Below are positions 22,501 through 33,425 of a stretch of 64,000 nt of DNA, piece by piece. Position numbers and translations under genes: made by a program. The first letter of the stretch is position 1; each line of letters starts with the position of its first letter. This stretch comes from Limnanthes douglasii subsp. nivea (Eukaryota; Streptophyta; Magnoliopsida; Brassicales; Limnanthaceae). The stretch lies in NCBI GenBank assembly GCA_036936605.1, contig JAUPFV010000002.1:248827305-248891304 (forward strand). The letters run 5' to 3'. The notes below the pieces were generated by a model. That model was not told where the DNA came from, ran no database searches, and saw only the letters and a list, made by a program, of their open reading frames with translations.

Positions 22501-24939
22501 CTCCATGAGATCATCAGAACCTTTACCACGTAATCTAAATGCAGCAGCATAACATTCTCTTGCCACCTTTTGGTCACTTCGGACTACACCAACTCTGTCC
22601 TCGACCACATACTTCAGACACTGATGAACTGTAGAAACTACAGCGTACATTTTGGCCAACCATGATCTCCCAAGAATAGCGTTGTAACTTGATGGACAGT
22701 CCACCACCACAAAAAGTACCTGCACTTTCTTCTTGAAAGGCCCTTTCCCCAAAGAAATTTCACCTTCGAATTCACCTATCACAATTGCTGATGCACCAGT
22801 AAACCCAATGATAGTCCTCTCAGACTTTTCTATTCGAGGTGGTGAGGTCAACCTATCATACGTTGACTTAAAAAGCACGTTAGCAGAACTCCCTGTGTCG
22901 ATCAGCACGCGTCGAATCTCCACCCCACATATTTCTGCTCCAATGACCACCGCATCCTCATGCGGCCCTGTAATGCCCCTCAAATCATCTCCATCGAATA
23001 TCATAAAGGGCACATCCTTTCTGCCGCCTAGATGTGCCGATGCACCTCCCTCAATTTGTCGTGTTAAATTTACTATATGCCTCTTCCTCGAATTATTGGT
23101 GTTGTTGGTCATCGAATCCCCTCCAAATATGGTTAATGATTCGAAAAAGGCACACAGATCTCGAACACGTCCCTGACGCATCGGCTCATCTATCGACATT
23201 AACAAAAGTCGACTGGGGTCTGGTTCGACATATTCCGAGGCTACATCGAAACCATCTGCCTCACCTGCAACATCTAAAATCATTAATGCAGTTTCCTGCT
23301 TAGAATTGGGATTACCTCCTTTGGGAGCTGTTGCCTTGGCATTCTTCCTGACATACTCCAACAGCTTTCCATTTTCGATCAAAACTTGCATCTCCTTCTT
23401 CAGAGCAATGCAATCATTTGTATCATGGCCGATGTCCTCATGATACCTACAAAATTTATTATTGCGCTCCTCTCTTGGCCTGTTGATAGCTGGTGGCTTT
23501 CTAAAATTGATTGTTCCTCTTGTTTTTTCATATATTGAAGCCACACTCTCAGTTAAATCTGCATAGTAATCCGGCCTCACCCACACATTCGACCTGGACC
23601 TATACTGCTGCTGATTGTTAGAATTATGTTGATTATATCCCCCTTGATACGAGTTCGAGGCTCCTCGGTTAGAAACATTTGGATTGTTCTTCGGACGCGA
23701 GGGATTGTTGTTTGAGACGTTAGATTGTCCACTCCCTTTTTGAACAATACTAGCACCTCCTCGAACCCTTGTTGATTCTTCGACCTTAATCTGGTCCTCT
23801 ACCTGAGCCATAAGAGCTCCAAACGTTAACGCTCTACGCCTCGTAGTCTCATCGGCTAAATCCCCAGGCAACAGCCCCTGCCTGAACGCTGCCATAGCCA
23901 CACTTTCCTCACAGTCATCCAGCTCAGCCTTTGTTGACACAAACCTCTTGGTATAATCCTTCAGCTTCTCTCCTACAGCCTGCTTGCACTGTATTATCGT
24001 GTCCCCATTGGCTCTCATCTCCTTGCTTCCCACAAATTGTCTGCGAAAAGCAGTGTAGAAACTTCTGAAATTCGCAATCGATTCCTTAGGAATCTTATTA
24101 AACCATTTTAGCGCAGTTCCCTTAAATGTTTGAGAAAAGGCTCTACACACCAATCTATCATCATCTTCAAAATTAGTCATGTAGTTCTTAAATTGTTCGA
24201 TGTGGTCATCGGGATCCTGAGTCCCATCAAACTTTTCAACTTTAGAAATATCAAAACGCCTCGGTAATGGCACTGATCTGATCTCCTTCACCAATGGTGA
24301 GTCCCTCCAATCAACCCCCTGGACATACTGGTCCTCATTTCTCATTCCCACAGTTGCATACAAGCTGGACTCACCTTCATACCTCCGAGGTGAACACCTC
24401 CGAGGCGAGTATTTCCGAGGTGAATATACTCGCCTTTCTTTCTTTTTCCTTCCTTCCCTGTACATTTTAGATGGCCGGAGCTCATGCTCTGCCCCTCCTG
24501 AACGGCCTCGAGAACGCTCATACCTCGGTGTTTCATCAGATTCAGAATCTTCAAAATCTTCCTCATCACTAAAATTTTCATACAGTCGCCTTTGCAACTT
24601 TTCCTTCCTCTTCTTTATCCCGCTATACTCTTTTTTTTGTTCAGATCGTACCCTACGCTGCTCATAATGATCATCAGCTTCATCCATCGACTGATCAGAC
24701 TGATCATTACGATCGCCACCTGCTATCTTAGATCTAAGTCTAGCACCGTCATTATTATCTCCCTTCTTCTTTACCAATTCGTCAAGCTCAGCCACCTTCC
24801 TAATCATTTCATTCATTTTTCCTTCAAAGTCAAATTGAACAGGTTGAACTGGAACAAATTTACCTGCCTCTTGCAGATCAGATTTCAGCGTTTCTATCAC
24901 CTTGCGAACGGATGGATTGTCACCTTCCTCCGGATTCAT
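22495..24939 (-). CDS. Element 1 gag-protease
   Basis: The protein has 814 residues from the ATG at 24939, chosen because MNPE is also the start of the element 2 gag (53157); open frame upstream of it has no ATG. The amino part is charged, with repeated SPRR/SPRK motifs. The retrotransposon-gag domain follows (DISKVEKFDGTQDPDDHIEQ ... FRRQFVGSKEM). A zinc-knuckle-like CRYHEDIGHDTNDC (about residue 500) comes next, and then the aspartic protease with RRVLIDTGSSANVLF (about residue 705) and ILGRSWL. Protease lies at the end of the gag frame, before the UAG. It is intact and starts about 126 bp inside the 5' LTR. Confidence 0.93.
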   Translation of the reverse strand: MNPEEGDNPSVRKVIETLKSDLQEAGKFVPVQPVQFDFEGKMNEMIRKVAELDELVKKKGDNNDGARLRSKIAGGDRNDQSDQSMDEADDHYEQRRVRSEQKKEYSGIKKRKEKLQRRLYENFSDEEDFEDSESDETPRYERSRGRSGGAEHELRPSKMYREGRKKKERRVYSPRKYSPRRCSPRRYEGESSLYATVGMRNEDQYVQGVDWRDSPLVKEIRSVPLPRRFDISKVEKFDGTQDPDDHIEQFKNYMTNFEDDDRLVCRAFSQTFKGTALKWFNKIPKESIANFRSFYTAFRRQFVGSKEMRANGDTIIQCKQAVGEKLKDYTKRFVSTKAELDDCEESVAMAAFRQGLLPGDLADETTRRRALTFGALMAQVEDQIKVEESTRVRGGASIVQKGSGQSNVSNNNPSRPKNNPNVSNRGASNSYQGGYNQHNSNNQQQYRSRSNVWVRPDYYADLTESVASIYEKTRGTINFRKPPAINRPREERNNKFCRYHEDIGHDTNDCIALKKEMQVLIENGKLLEYVRKNAKATAPKGGNPNSKQETALMILDVAGEADGFDVASEYVEPDPSRLLLMSIDEPMRQGRVRDLCAFFESLTIFGGDSMTNNTNNSRKRHIVNLTRQIEGGASAHLGGRKDVPFMIFDGDDLRGITGPHEDAVVIGAEICGVEIRRVLIDTGSSANVLFKSTYDRLTSPPRIEKSERTIIGFTGASAIVIGEFEGEISLGKGPFKKKVQVLFVVVDCPSSYNAILGRSWLAKMYAVVSTVHQCLKYVVEDRVGVVRSDQKVARECYAAAFRLRGKGSDDLMES

Positions 24940-25043
24940 CTTCAAACAGCGAAAAATCAAACGAGAAGTGAAAATTCGAACGAAAAACCTTTGAAAACAA
25001 GAACTCGAGCGTCGATTTTTGATCTGTTGATCAAGGTATCCTC

Positions 25044-25062
25044 GCCCCTCCTTCTAGCGCCA
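25044..25062 (-). other. Element 1 primer-binding site
   Basis: The minus strand reads TGGCGCTAGAAGGAGGGGC three bases inside the 5' LTR. It begins with the TGG expected opposite a tRNA CCA end. The related elements read TGGCGACTCCACCGGGGAC (element 2) and TGGCGACCACAGTGGGAGC (element 3). I do not assign the tRNA. Confidence 0.65.
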
Positions 25063-25065
25063 ATT

Positions 25066-25349
25066 TGGTATGAATTAAAGTAATAACGAGTGAATTCAGA
25101 ACAGAGAGTTTGCAATGGAAAAATCAAGTAGTGAAAAGTACTTCTGAATATTTCATAGGTCAAAATAACCTTTTCAGCCTCTTTAAATAGGCAGGGCGAG
25201 TTAGTTAGAGAAACGGTTACATATTGTCATATTTGCAATCTAACCCCTATATTTCTCCTAAAGTCTAATTTTATCCCATATTTACAAGAATTATTACTCT
25301 AATCCCTAACATTTACATATTAGTCCCTAAGGAATATCTTTCCTTATCA
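25066..25349 (-). repeat. Element 1 5' LTR
   Basis: It has the same length (284 bp) as 14873-15156 and, read side by side, the same sequence. It is followed by the GGACA target copy at 25350-25354. Confidence 0.95.
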
Positions 25350-25354
25350 GGACA

Positions 25355-27211
25355 TAATCAGAGGACATCTCCACTCTCTCCGGAAATTTTTTCTGGACAT
25401 CTTCCAAAGTGATTTAATATATCTAAGTTGGAAATGTTTGAGACATAAGATACGGATATCTACATCGAACATTTCAAGAATTTCATGATCAATTACGACG
25501 ACAAGGATAAGCTATTATGCATGGCTTTCTCTGAAACGTTCAAGAATGCTGGTCAAAGTGGTATAATTGTTTACCTCAAGGGTGTATCAAGAATTTGATA
25601 TGTTCTGGAGTATGTCCCGACAATATTTTGTTGGAAGCAATAAGTTTCGAGAAAACGGGGAAATTATAATCTATTACTGGCAGAAAATAGGGGGAGTCTC
25701 AAAGAGTAGGCAAAGCTTTTCATCCAAGTCAAGACAGACATAGAGTTATGTGAAGACAAAGTTGATCTAGCTGCTTTTTGAATGGGTTTGCTTCCTGGGG
25801 TGATGAAGGATAATGCTGCAGAAATGCAGGCTGTTCCATATGGAGCATTGTTGGATCAGATCGAAAAGGGAATTTTAGTTCAAGAAACTAGAGCGTTGGA
25901 GTTAGAATCGGTGTCCCAGTTTAATCCAAATCAGTTTACCAGGTTCCGACCATAACAATAGCTAATGTACCACCAGTGAATATCCGACAGCAGGTAATGC
26001 AATCAACAAGTATAGTTCGACCCTGAGCACATGTTCAAGCTTTTAGCCACGCACCTCAAAGGATAGTCAACAATCAACAGTACACACCGATAGTCAAGAC
26101 TCAACAGTATGTCCAGGCCATGTCCAATAAATGGGTCAGACCAGCTCATTATGTTTAGTTGATGAAATATATATCTACTATCTTTGAGAAGAAACGTTCG
26201 AATGTACACTTTCGTAAGCCCTTCCCAATGCAGACTCAGAGGAAGTATCGAAAAATAAGTATTTTCAGTATCATGAGGATATCGAGCATGATACAAAAGA
26301 TTGAGTGACGCTGAAAAAAAAAGTATAATATTTGATAGAAAATGAGAAGTTAATCGCTTTCGTAAAGAATAATCCTACAATTTCTCTAAAGCAAGAAGTT
26401 GTTCCAAAGCAAGAGGATGTGATGATGATATCGGAAACAATTGATGAAGAATCTATAGATGCATTCAATATCTCTGCTGAGTACTTAGGCCTAAAACCGG
26501 GCAGAAACAATATAAACATGGTAGAAGAACCGATAGTAAGAGGAAAAATCTTAGTAAGTTATGTGCTTTTTTTAGTCACCATTTTTTTTAGGAGATACAC
26601 TTGCAGGAATATCGAATTATTCTTGGAAGAGACACATCGTTAGTCTAGCAACACAACTGGAAGCAGGTGCTTCAACACATCTGTATAGAAATATGTCTCC
26701 AATATTTTGCTTCGAAGATGACGATATGATAGATGTAGCTGGTCCGCATGATGATGCAGTAGTTATCGGGGAGAAGATAGTGGGGAATGAGATACAATTA
26801 TTTTTTATTGATACGGGTAGTTTAGCTAATATTATGTTTATGACTACTTACAGCCAGAACAAAAAACCACCGACGATCTTACGATCGGATCAAACGATAG
26901 TTGGATTCACGAGGACTACGACTGAGTTAGTCGGAGAGGTCGAGAGGATGGTTGAATTGGGCCGAGGATAATTCAAAAAGGTTGTAACAGTCTTATTTGT
27001 AGTGGTAGATGCTCCTACATCTTATAATGTTATCTTCAGAAGATCTTGGTAATCTAAAATACGTGTTGTGCCATCAACCGTCAATCAATGTTTAAAGTAA
27101 GTTATGGGAAGTAATGTGGGAAAATTTGGAAGCATCTAGAAGATGGCAAAAAAGTGTTATAGAGCAACGTTAGCCCCCAAGTAGGTTAATGGGGTTGAAT
27201 TAAATAAATAA
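25355..27211 (+). pseudogene. Gypsy B gag-protease, decayed
   Basis: It resumes after element 1 with gag-domain similarity to that element (IEHFKNFMINYDDKDKLLCM near 25466; FVGSNKFRENGE near 25630). A knuckle region follows near 26240-26310, and the protease at 26693-26971 (DVAGPHDDAVVIGE, FIDTGSLANIMF) keeps DTGS. Several stops and shifts break it (near 25790, 26150, 26640, 26970). The frame ends at a TAG (27212) that matches the gag-pol stop of the related elements. Confidence 0.85.
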
Positions 27212-28610
27212 TAGCAATAATTGGGGGTTCCCCGAGAGTCTGATCCCATGGATGATCCGAGGGGATAACTTTGAGGATCATGTCTTCTTTCCGGGTAAAA
27301 ACTTCAAAATTGGCACGAGATTATCTCTGGAGGTAAAAGAAAGTTTAATCAAGTTTTTATCAACAAAATTATATTTGTTCGCATGGTGTACAAAGGATGT
27401 CACACGGGTTCCAACGGATGTCATTTGTCACAGGCTTGCAGTACGAAGCAGTGTCCGTCCAATCATATAGAAGAAGAGAGTTTTTACTCAAGAAAAATCT
27501 GAAGCTATCATGGCTGAGGTGGATCGTTTAACTAAAATAGGTCATATACGAGAGTCACGAGTGTGTCCAAATATCCTTTCCCTGTACCCAAAATAGATCA
27601 GTTAGTGGACTCGACATCCGGAAACCAACTGTTATCTTTTAAGGATGCTTATTCCGGATATAATCATATCTGAATGGACCCAAAAGATCAAGAAAGTACA
27701 ACCTTTGTCACAAGAAGAGGTCTACATTGCTACAAGGTAATTCCGTTTGGGTTAAAGAACGTCGGGGCGACATACCAGCGTCTAGTAAACAAATATTTTG
27801 AGTCCCAAATTGGAAGGAAGTTTGAGGTTTACATTGATGACCTGTTACTCAAAAGCTTCAATGATGAAAACCATTTGGTTGATCTAGAATAAACTTTTTC
27901 CAACTTAAAAAAAGATAAACCTGAAGTTGAATCCAGAAAAATGTACCTTCGGGGTAAGATCCAGAAAGTTTTTAGGATACATAGTCAGTGAGCATGGTAT
28001 TGAAGCCGACCCGATAGGCTCTGAGCATTATAGCACCACTGAGGACGATCGAAGAGGTACAAATCTTAATAGGAAGATTGGCAGTGTTGAATAGGTTTAT
28101 ATCACGATCATCGGATAAATGCACTTTTTTTTCCAATTATTAAGAAAAATGAATTGTTTTGATTGGACTCAGGAATGTTCAGAGGCTTTTCATTAGATCA
28201 AATAATATATTTCCTTACCAAAGATCTTAACAAGGCCAAATACGGGGGAGAAGTTGTATATCTATTTGGCAGTGTTAGTTTTTGCTGTGAGTGCGGTTTT
28301 AATCCGAGAAGAGGACAATGTTTCGAAGTCAGTATATTATGTAAGTAAAATTCTTCTGGATGCTGAGAAGTGATACCTCAAGTTAGAAAAACTAGCCATT
28401 TCACTAGTTATATTTACGCGAAAAATGAGACCTTACCTTACTTCCATGCTCATTTAATTTTCGTACGAACATTTTTTCCATTGAAAATATCTTACAAAGG
28501 CCTGATGTATTGGGTCGAATGACTAAGTGGTCAGTTGAGCTAGGGGATTTTGATATTGAATTTGAGCCAATTTTTTTTGTTAAAGCACAAGCATTAGCTG
28601 ACTTCTTAGG
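27212..28610 (+). pseudogene. Gypsy B pol, decayed and truncated
   Basis: The pol start (DDPRG near 27255), RT amino part (27252-27470) and RT core (VDSTSGNQLLSFKDAYSGYN near 27605; RGLHCYKVIPFGLKN and YIDDLLLKS at 27717-27856) are recognisable. The first RNase H (SKSVYYVSKILLDAEK near 28335; GRMTKWSVELGDFDIEF near 28515) also survives. It has many stops and shifts and a small deletion near 27560. It ends at about 28610, where the next residues belong to a Copia integrase, so the second RNase H, integrase and 3' LTR are gone. Confidence 0.85.
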
Positions 28611-30660
28611 GTGAGGCTATGTTAATAGTTTGTTATTTATTAAATCGAATTCCTACTAACAGGAATAAGATGACCTCATATGATATTTGGTTTAAAAAGC
28701 CTAAAGAATTGAGTTTTCTAAGAGTCTTGGGTTGTGGAGAAGTTGTAAGCCTCATTAAACCTAAAAGAAGAAACTTGGGTGAAAGAGGTATAAATTGTAT
28801 CTTCATTGGATATGTTGAGAAATCTGTTACATATAGATTCTATATGTTAGAATTTAATGACTATATGTCGGTGAACACGGTTATAGAGTTAAGAGATATA
28901 ATATTTGATAGAGAAATATTTCCTTATATACCTAGACCTAGAGACATGATTCAAAAGTCTTTAAATCATAATTCAGTTCAAGTAAAACATTTACCAGGTG
29001 GTACTGTTTGTGTACCAAACCTTCTAAACCAAGGAGAAGTACTATAACCAGAAAATATAAGTCTTTTGGATATTATTTTCAAATTTATTTAGTTGAGGGG
29101 TCAAAAGATAAGAGTGACTATGAGTATTAATATTGTTTTATTATTGAGGATGATCCGGAGACTTTTAGTGATGTTATGGGGTCGATGGATGTTGTATTTT
29201 GGAAAGAAGCTATCCAAGATGAGATAGATTATATCATGCATAATAATAGATAAGAATTGATTGATTTACCTTTTGGTTGTAAATCATTTAGAAATATAAA
29301 AGTTTTAAAATAAAAATGAAAGTAGATGGTACTATTGAAAGGTATAAAGCTATATTGATTATCCAAGGTTTTAGACAAAGAGAATAAATTAAGTTCTTTG
29401 ATAGTTATGTTCCGGTTACTAGGATTTCCACTATTAGATTATTCGTAGCAATTGTATCTGTATATAATCTTGCAATTTTTCAAATAGATGTAAAAACTAC
29501 ATTCTTCAATGGTGATTTAGGTGAGGATATTTATATGAAACAACCAGAAGGATTTGCAATTTGATAAAATCTTTGTATGGTTTGGAACAAGCATCAAAAG
29601 GTTGGCATTAAATATTTGATAATGTGGTATTTTTTGATGGTTTGATTCTTAATCAAGCAGACAAGTGTATCTATAGAAAATTTGATGCTTCTTGGAAATG
29701 AGTGATGATTTTTTTATATGTTGATAACATGTTGATTTTTGGTTGTGACCAAAATCGGGTTAATCAAAGGAAGAAATTATTATCATCTAATTTTGAGATG
29801 AATGACTTGGGGGAAGCTGAAATGAGTATTGGTATAAAAATTAAGTGAAAGAAAAATAGTATATTGATTTATCAATTTCATTATATTGTGAAAATATTGA
29901 ATAATTTTAATTTTAAAGATTGTTCTTTAGCTAGCAGACATATAGATCTTAGCATAATGCTCCTACCAAATAAAGGTGTTGCGGTATTTCAACTTGAATA
30001 CTCAAGAGACATTGGTTGTCTTATTATACCATGACTAGCACTAGGTCAGGGATTGCTTATGTTGTTGGAAATCTTAGTTGATATATCAACATTCCTCATT
30101 CGCATAATTGGCAAGCTTTAAACCCAGTATTCAAGTATTTCAAAAGAACCACGAATTATAGTTTGACTTATACTGGCTTTCATTTTCTTCTTCAAGGTTA
30201 TTCAGATGCTAGTTATATTTTCAATATGAAAAATCATTCGTCCACAAATGGTTGGGTATTCCTTCTTAAGAGATGTGATATCTCTTCGGCATTAAAGAAA
30301 CAAACTTGTATTACTAATTCAAAAATGGAGTCTGAGTTTGTGGTATTCGTAGAGATAGTAAAAAACTTGAGTGGCTAATAAATTTTATATATGAAATTCT
30401 ATTATGGTCCAAACTACTATCAACTATATTTATCATATGTGATACTAAACCTGCATTTGCTAATGTCTATAGACAAGTCTACAAAGGCAGGTCTAGATAC
30501 TTAGGTGTTAGACACAGTATGATTCGTGAGTGCATTACCATGATGTTAAATTAGTGGATTTTGTTAGAACTTAATATAATTTAGCCGATCATTTAACCAA
30601 AGGGTTAAATGGAGATCTTGTGCACAAGTCGACTATTGGGATTGGATTAAAGTCCATTTG
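28611..30660 (+). pseudogene. Copia polyprotein fragment joined to Gypsy B
   Basis: It begins inside the integrase tail (YLLNRIPTNRNKMTSYDIWF, SFLRVLGCGE, CIFIGYVEKSVTYRFY; 28619-29047). It then runs through broken RT (FWKEAIQDEIDYIMHNNR near 29200; QIDVKTTFFNGDLGEDIYMK near 29480; YVDNMLIFG near 29720) to RNase H. The RNase H pieces are GYSDASYIFNMKNHSS near 30195 and a tail near 30440-30600. It shares no junction features with Gypsy B, so it probably arose by deletion or illegitimate recombination. Stops and shifts occur throughout. Confidence 0.85.
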
Positions 30661-32683
30661 AAATGTCTCATGCTGAGATATCTCATTCTCATATAATATG
30701 ACCTTGGGTGTTGAATTCAATGTGGAAATCTTAATGTCTAAATATTAGAGCACATAAGTAGGATCATCCTTACATATATGTTTGGATATGCAAGTTGTGG
30801 AGGTTGAAGTTTATATTCTTAATAGTTATTCTGAAAATTTGCATATGCAGATGCAAGACTAAGAGAGCTACCTATTTGTAGGTGAAGTTTAGCAACATCA
30901 AGAAACTAGGACTTGGATCAAATATGCTCAAGAAGAATGAGGACACAAGGCTAGTAATAGATAGTATCAAATATAAACATTTGAGAATGTAAATTAATAT
31001 GTATATTGTCTTCATGTATTCATCATGAATAGTAAACTTTCAATCCTTAGTGATACCTTAATATTAGAATAGTTAAAATGTGTAAATTTATATGTATATT
31101 ATATTCTGTCGTTATGCTCTAGCTACAGAACCCCCTCTAGAATCCTCGATCTACTTTCTCTGATAGACCCCACGGTATCCCCTGCATTCTTAGGTGTCTT
31201 AATTTTTTTTTACATATTGTAGCTGCTTGCCACTATCGATCGCCCTTTAAATTTCATCTCTGAATATCGTGCAACTCTTTGTATAGTGACCAAAATCATC
31301 ATATTACCCATATAATTTATTATATATACTCCTAAGAACTAGCCATGGCGGATGGAGGCCTAAATTGAATTCGACCTCCTGCTTCATGATTAATAAACGC
31401 TAAGCTCTTAGTTAGTTTTGTGTATCCCTCATGATTCATCCACCTCCCTTGTCGCACTATGGTCCATAGTTTCCCCGGGGTCGGACCCTTGACTAAACTG
31501 GACTGTCTTGAGCACCGTCTGGCGGTTAATTATTAGTTGTTATAGGCAATATTTTATGAGGGCATGACTCACGTCCAAGATGCCCGCGTGGATGGGACTC
31601 GGCCCAAATGGATAGATCGATCACACCGTCTAAAAGATGTAGAGAGTGCACAACCACTTTAATTTTGATACATGCTCTAACAGCACACCAAAAGTTCAAG
31701 ACTTCTTGTTTAACTAGTTTTTAATTAAGGGGACCCAAAAGAAGCTCTTTCCCGAAGAATGCAACACCTAATTTGTCATACTATTTCTCAATACTTTTTT
31801 GGTTCCTATAAAATATTTTGTCAAATTCTTCAACCTTTCTCTGCTACGCTGACTACAAAGTATTACATGGTCAGCATAGCCCTTTATGACCTTGTCATCA
31901 TCAAATTTATTCGTGGAGGCAACAACATTTCTAATATGGAGGAAAACCGATTAAACCAAAACAAATTAGCACCCCTTGAAGGTCATAACGAACGCATAAC
32001 ACCGCATGTGATCATTTTTGGAAATGTACATTATTATTCATGTAAAATGCTTCATATGACGTTTCAGATCTCCATACTGTTAAAGCTTTTTAATTCACTC
32101 GTGGTAAAATTTTGTGGTAATGTTTACGACATAAACCTATTCCACCTATTTATTTGTTCTTCTTTATTCTATTATTTGTTCACTCTCACTTTCTCTCGTT
32201 CTCTCCGTTAAAATATAGACTCGTGGGACCTCACTATAGCCACAACCATTACTTCGGAAATCTTCTACTTCGCCAACGATAAAGAATCTCGATTTACCTC
32301 ATCCTTTTACTCCAAAGTAAGTTTCTGTTCTTCAATTTGTTTGTTCTTGTATTTTTGGTTCTTAATTTTCTGTTTATGTTTTTAATATATTAGTTATATT
32401 TATATAAATAGTGTTATTATATAGTTTAGAATTGTTTGTGGTTATCAATTCGTGATTAGCTTGATGAGTTTAATTGTTATGTTTTATGAGCATCATGGTT
32501 TTTTTCTTGGTTTTGGAGGGTTTATGGCTGATGGCCGAAATCGCGAGAAAAACACAGCACTGATAGTGCAGGGGTTGTCCACCATGGGTGGAGATGCTAT
32601 GCACCGATGGAACACAACCCAATATTATCTTTAAACTCATTAAATGTTATGTTTTCTTTATCCTAATCTAATTTAGTTACCTT
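30661..32683. other. Spacer with a moderately GC-rich unidentified block
   Basis: The first part (30661 to about 31110) may be the remaining 3' end of the Copia fragment. From about 31120 to 31640 the sequence is less AT-rich than its neighbours and lacks frames I recognise. An organellar insert is possible but unproven. Near 31759-32211 a plus-strand frame of 150 codons has no recognisable domain. At 32220-32320 a C/T-rich stretch ends in CTCCAAAG followed by GTAAGTTT after one base. That would suit a leader exon and donor site, perhaps of a host gene split by element 2. Confidence 0.35.
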
Positions 32684-32970
32684 TGAGGAGTTCAATTGAT
32701 ATTAGTTATCTTAGGAAAAAGTAATACGTAATTTTTGGTGAGAGAGAGAGTTTTAGAGAGAGAAAGTTAGAGCACAATTGGCTTAGATCAAAAAGTGTTT
32801 TACTTCAGCCTTGACCTTTATATAGAGGCGTTGGGACTTAGCTCTAAACAGAAAACGGTTACATAAATGGATAAATTATCATTAATCTTCAATAGAAATA
32901 CATAATCAGAATTGATCCATTAAACTTATATTATTTACACTTTAATCCCTAAATTTATACTTCCTTATCA
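32684..32970 (-). repeat. Element 2 3' LTR
   Basis: It runs TGAGGAGTTCAATTG to TTCCTTATCA on the plus strand, with a GAGAGAGAG stretch. A TATATAAAG box (on the coding strand) lies near 32822. The polypurine tract next to it reads CTAGAGGGGATAC on the minus strand (32971-32983). Confidence 0.88.
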
Positions 32971-33425
32971 GTATCCCCTCTAGTTCTCATGTCAGTAAAT
33001 GAATGAGAACTAACTGTCTTTGAATCCTGCGAGAAGTCATACGAGAATCTCATAGTTTAAAATCAACAATATTTTTCTTCCTCCTCGAATCTTGTCATAC
33101 GCAAATTTGGAGTATCTAAAATTCACAATCGTAATCATCGAATTTTATCAAACATGCCCACACATTAGAACCCAAATTCACAATCGTGATCATCGAATTT
33201 TAACAAACGTGCCCACACATCATAACTCTCAAGAAAATAACTAATTTGCGAAGATGTTTCGAAACAAATATCTATAAAATCTAACCGTTCGGATTCATCA
33301 TGAATACCTAGCTACTAGGTTCATAGCTAGTCTAACAGACGTCGACCTCATAACCCTATCACCGTTTCGTATTCGACCCAATAATCACAAAGTCTTTTCC
33401 ATTTCTACACACCTCCTCACCCTCA

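Larger units (their letters stand above)
14873..25349 (-). mobile_element. Element 1: young intact Tat-group Gypsy retrotransposon
   Basis: It is a 10,477-bp element with 284-bp LTRs that I see no difference between, flanked by the duplication GGACA (14868-14872 and 25350-25354). On the minus strand it has LTR, primer site, gag-pro, a UAG, RT-RNase H-second RNase H-integrase, polypurine tract and LTR. On the plus strand, between pol and the 3' LTR, it has a spliced extra gene. The second RNase H and the extra reverse-oriented gene are marks of the Tat lineage as I know it. All frames appear open apart from the UAG, so it may be able to move. It sits inside the gag of Gypsy B. Confidence 0.93.

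Noticed and set aside
22733..23303. Long plus-strand open frames opposite gag of element 1
   Set aside because: They overlap intact gag-protease on the minus strand, have no motif, and are explained as mirror frames of a strongly coding strand.
32453..32490. Similarity of GATGAGTTTAATTGTTATG to the element 2 LTR start
   Set aside because: Only about 20 bases match and nothing further of the LTR follows, so it is probably chance or at most a microhomology.
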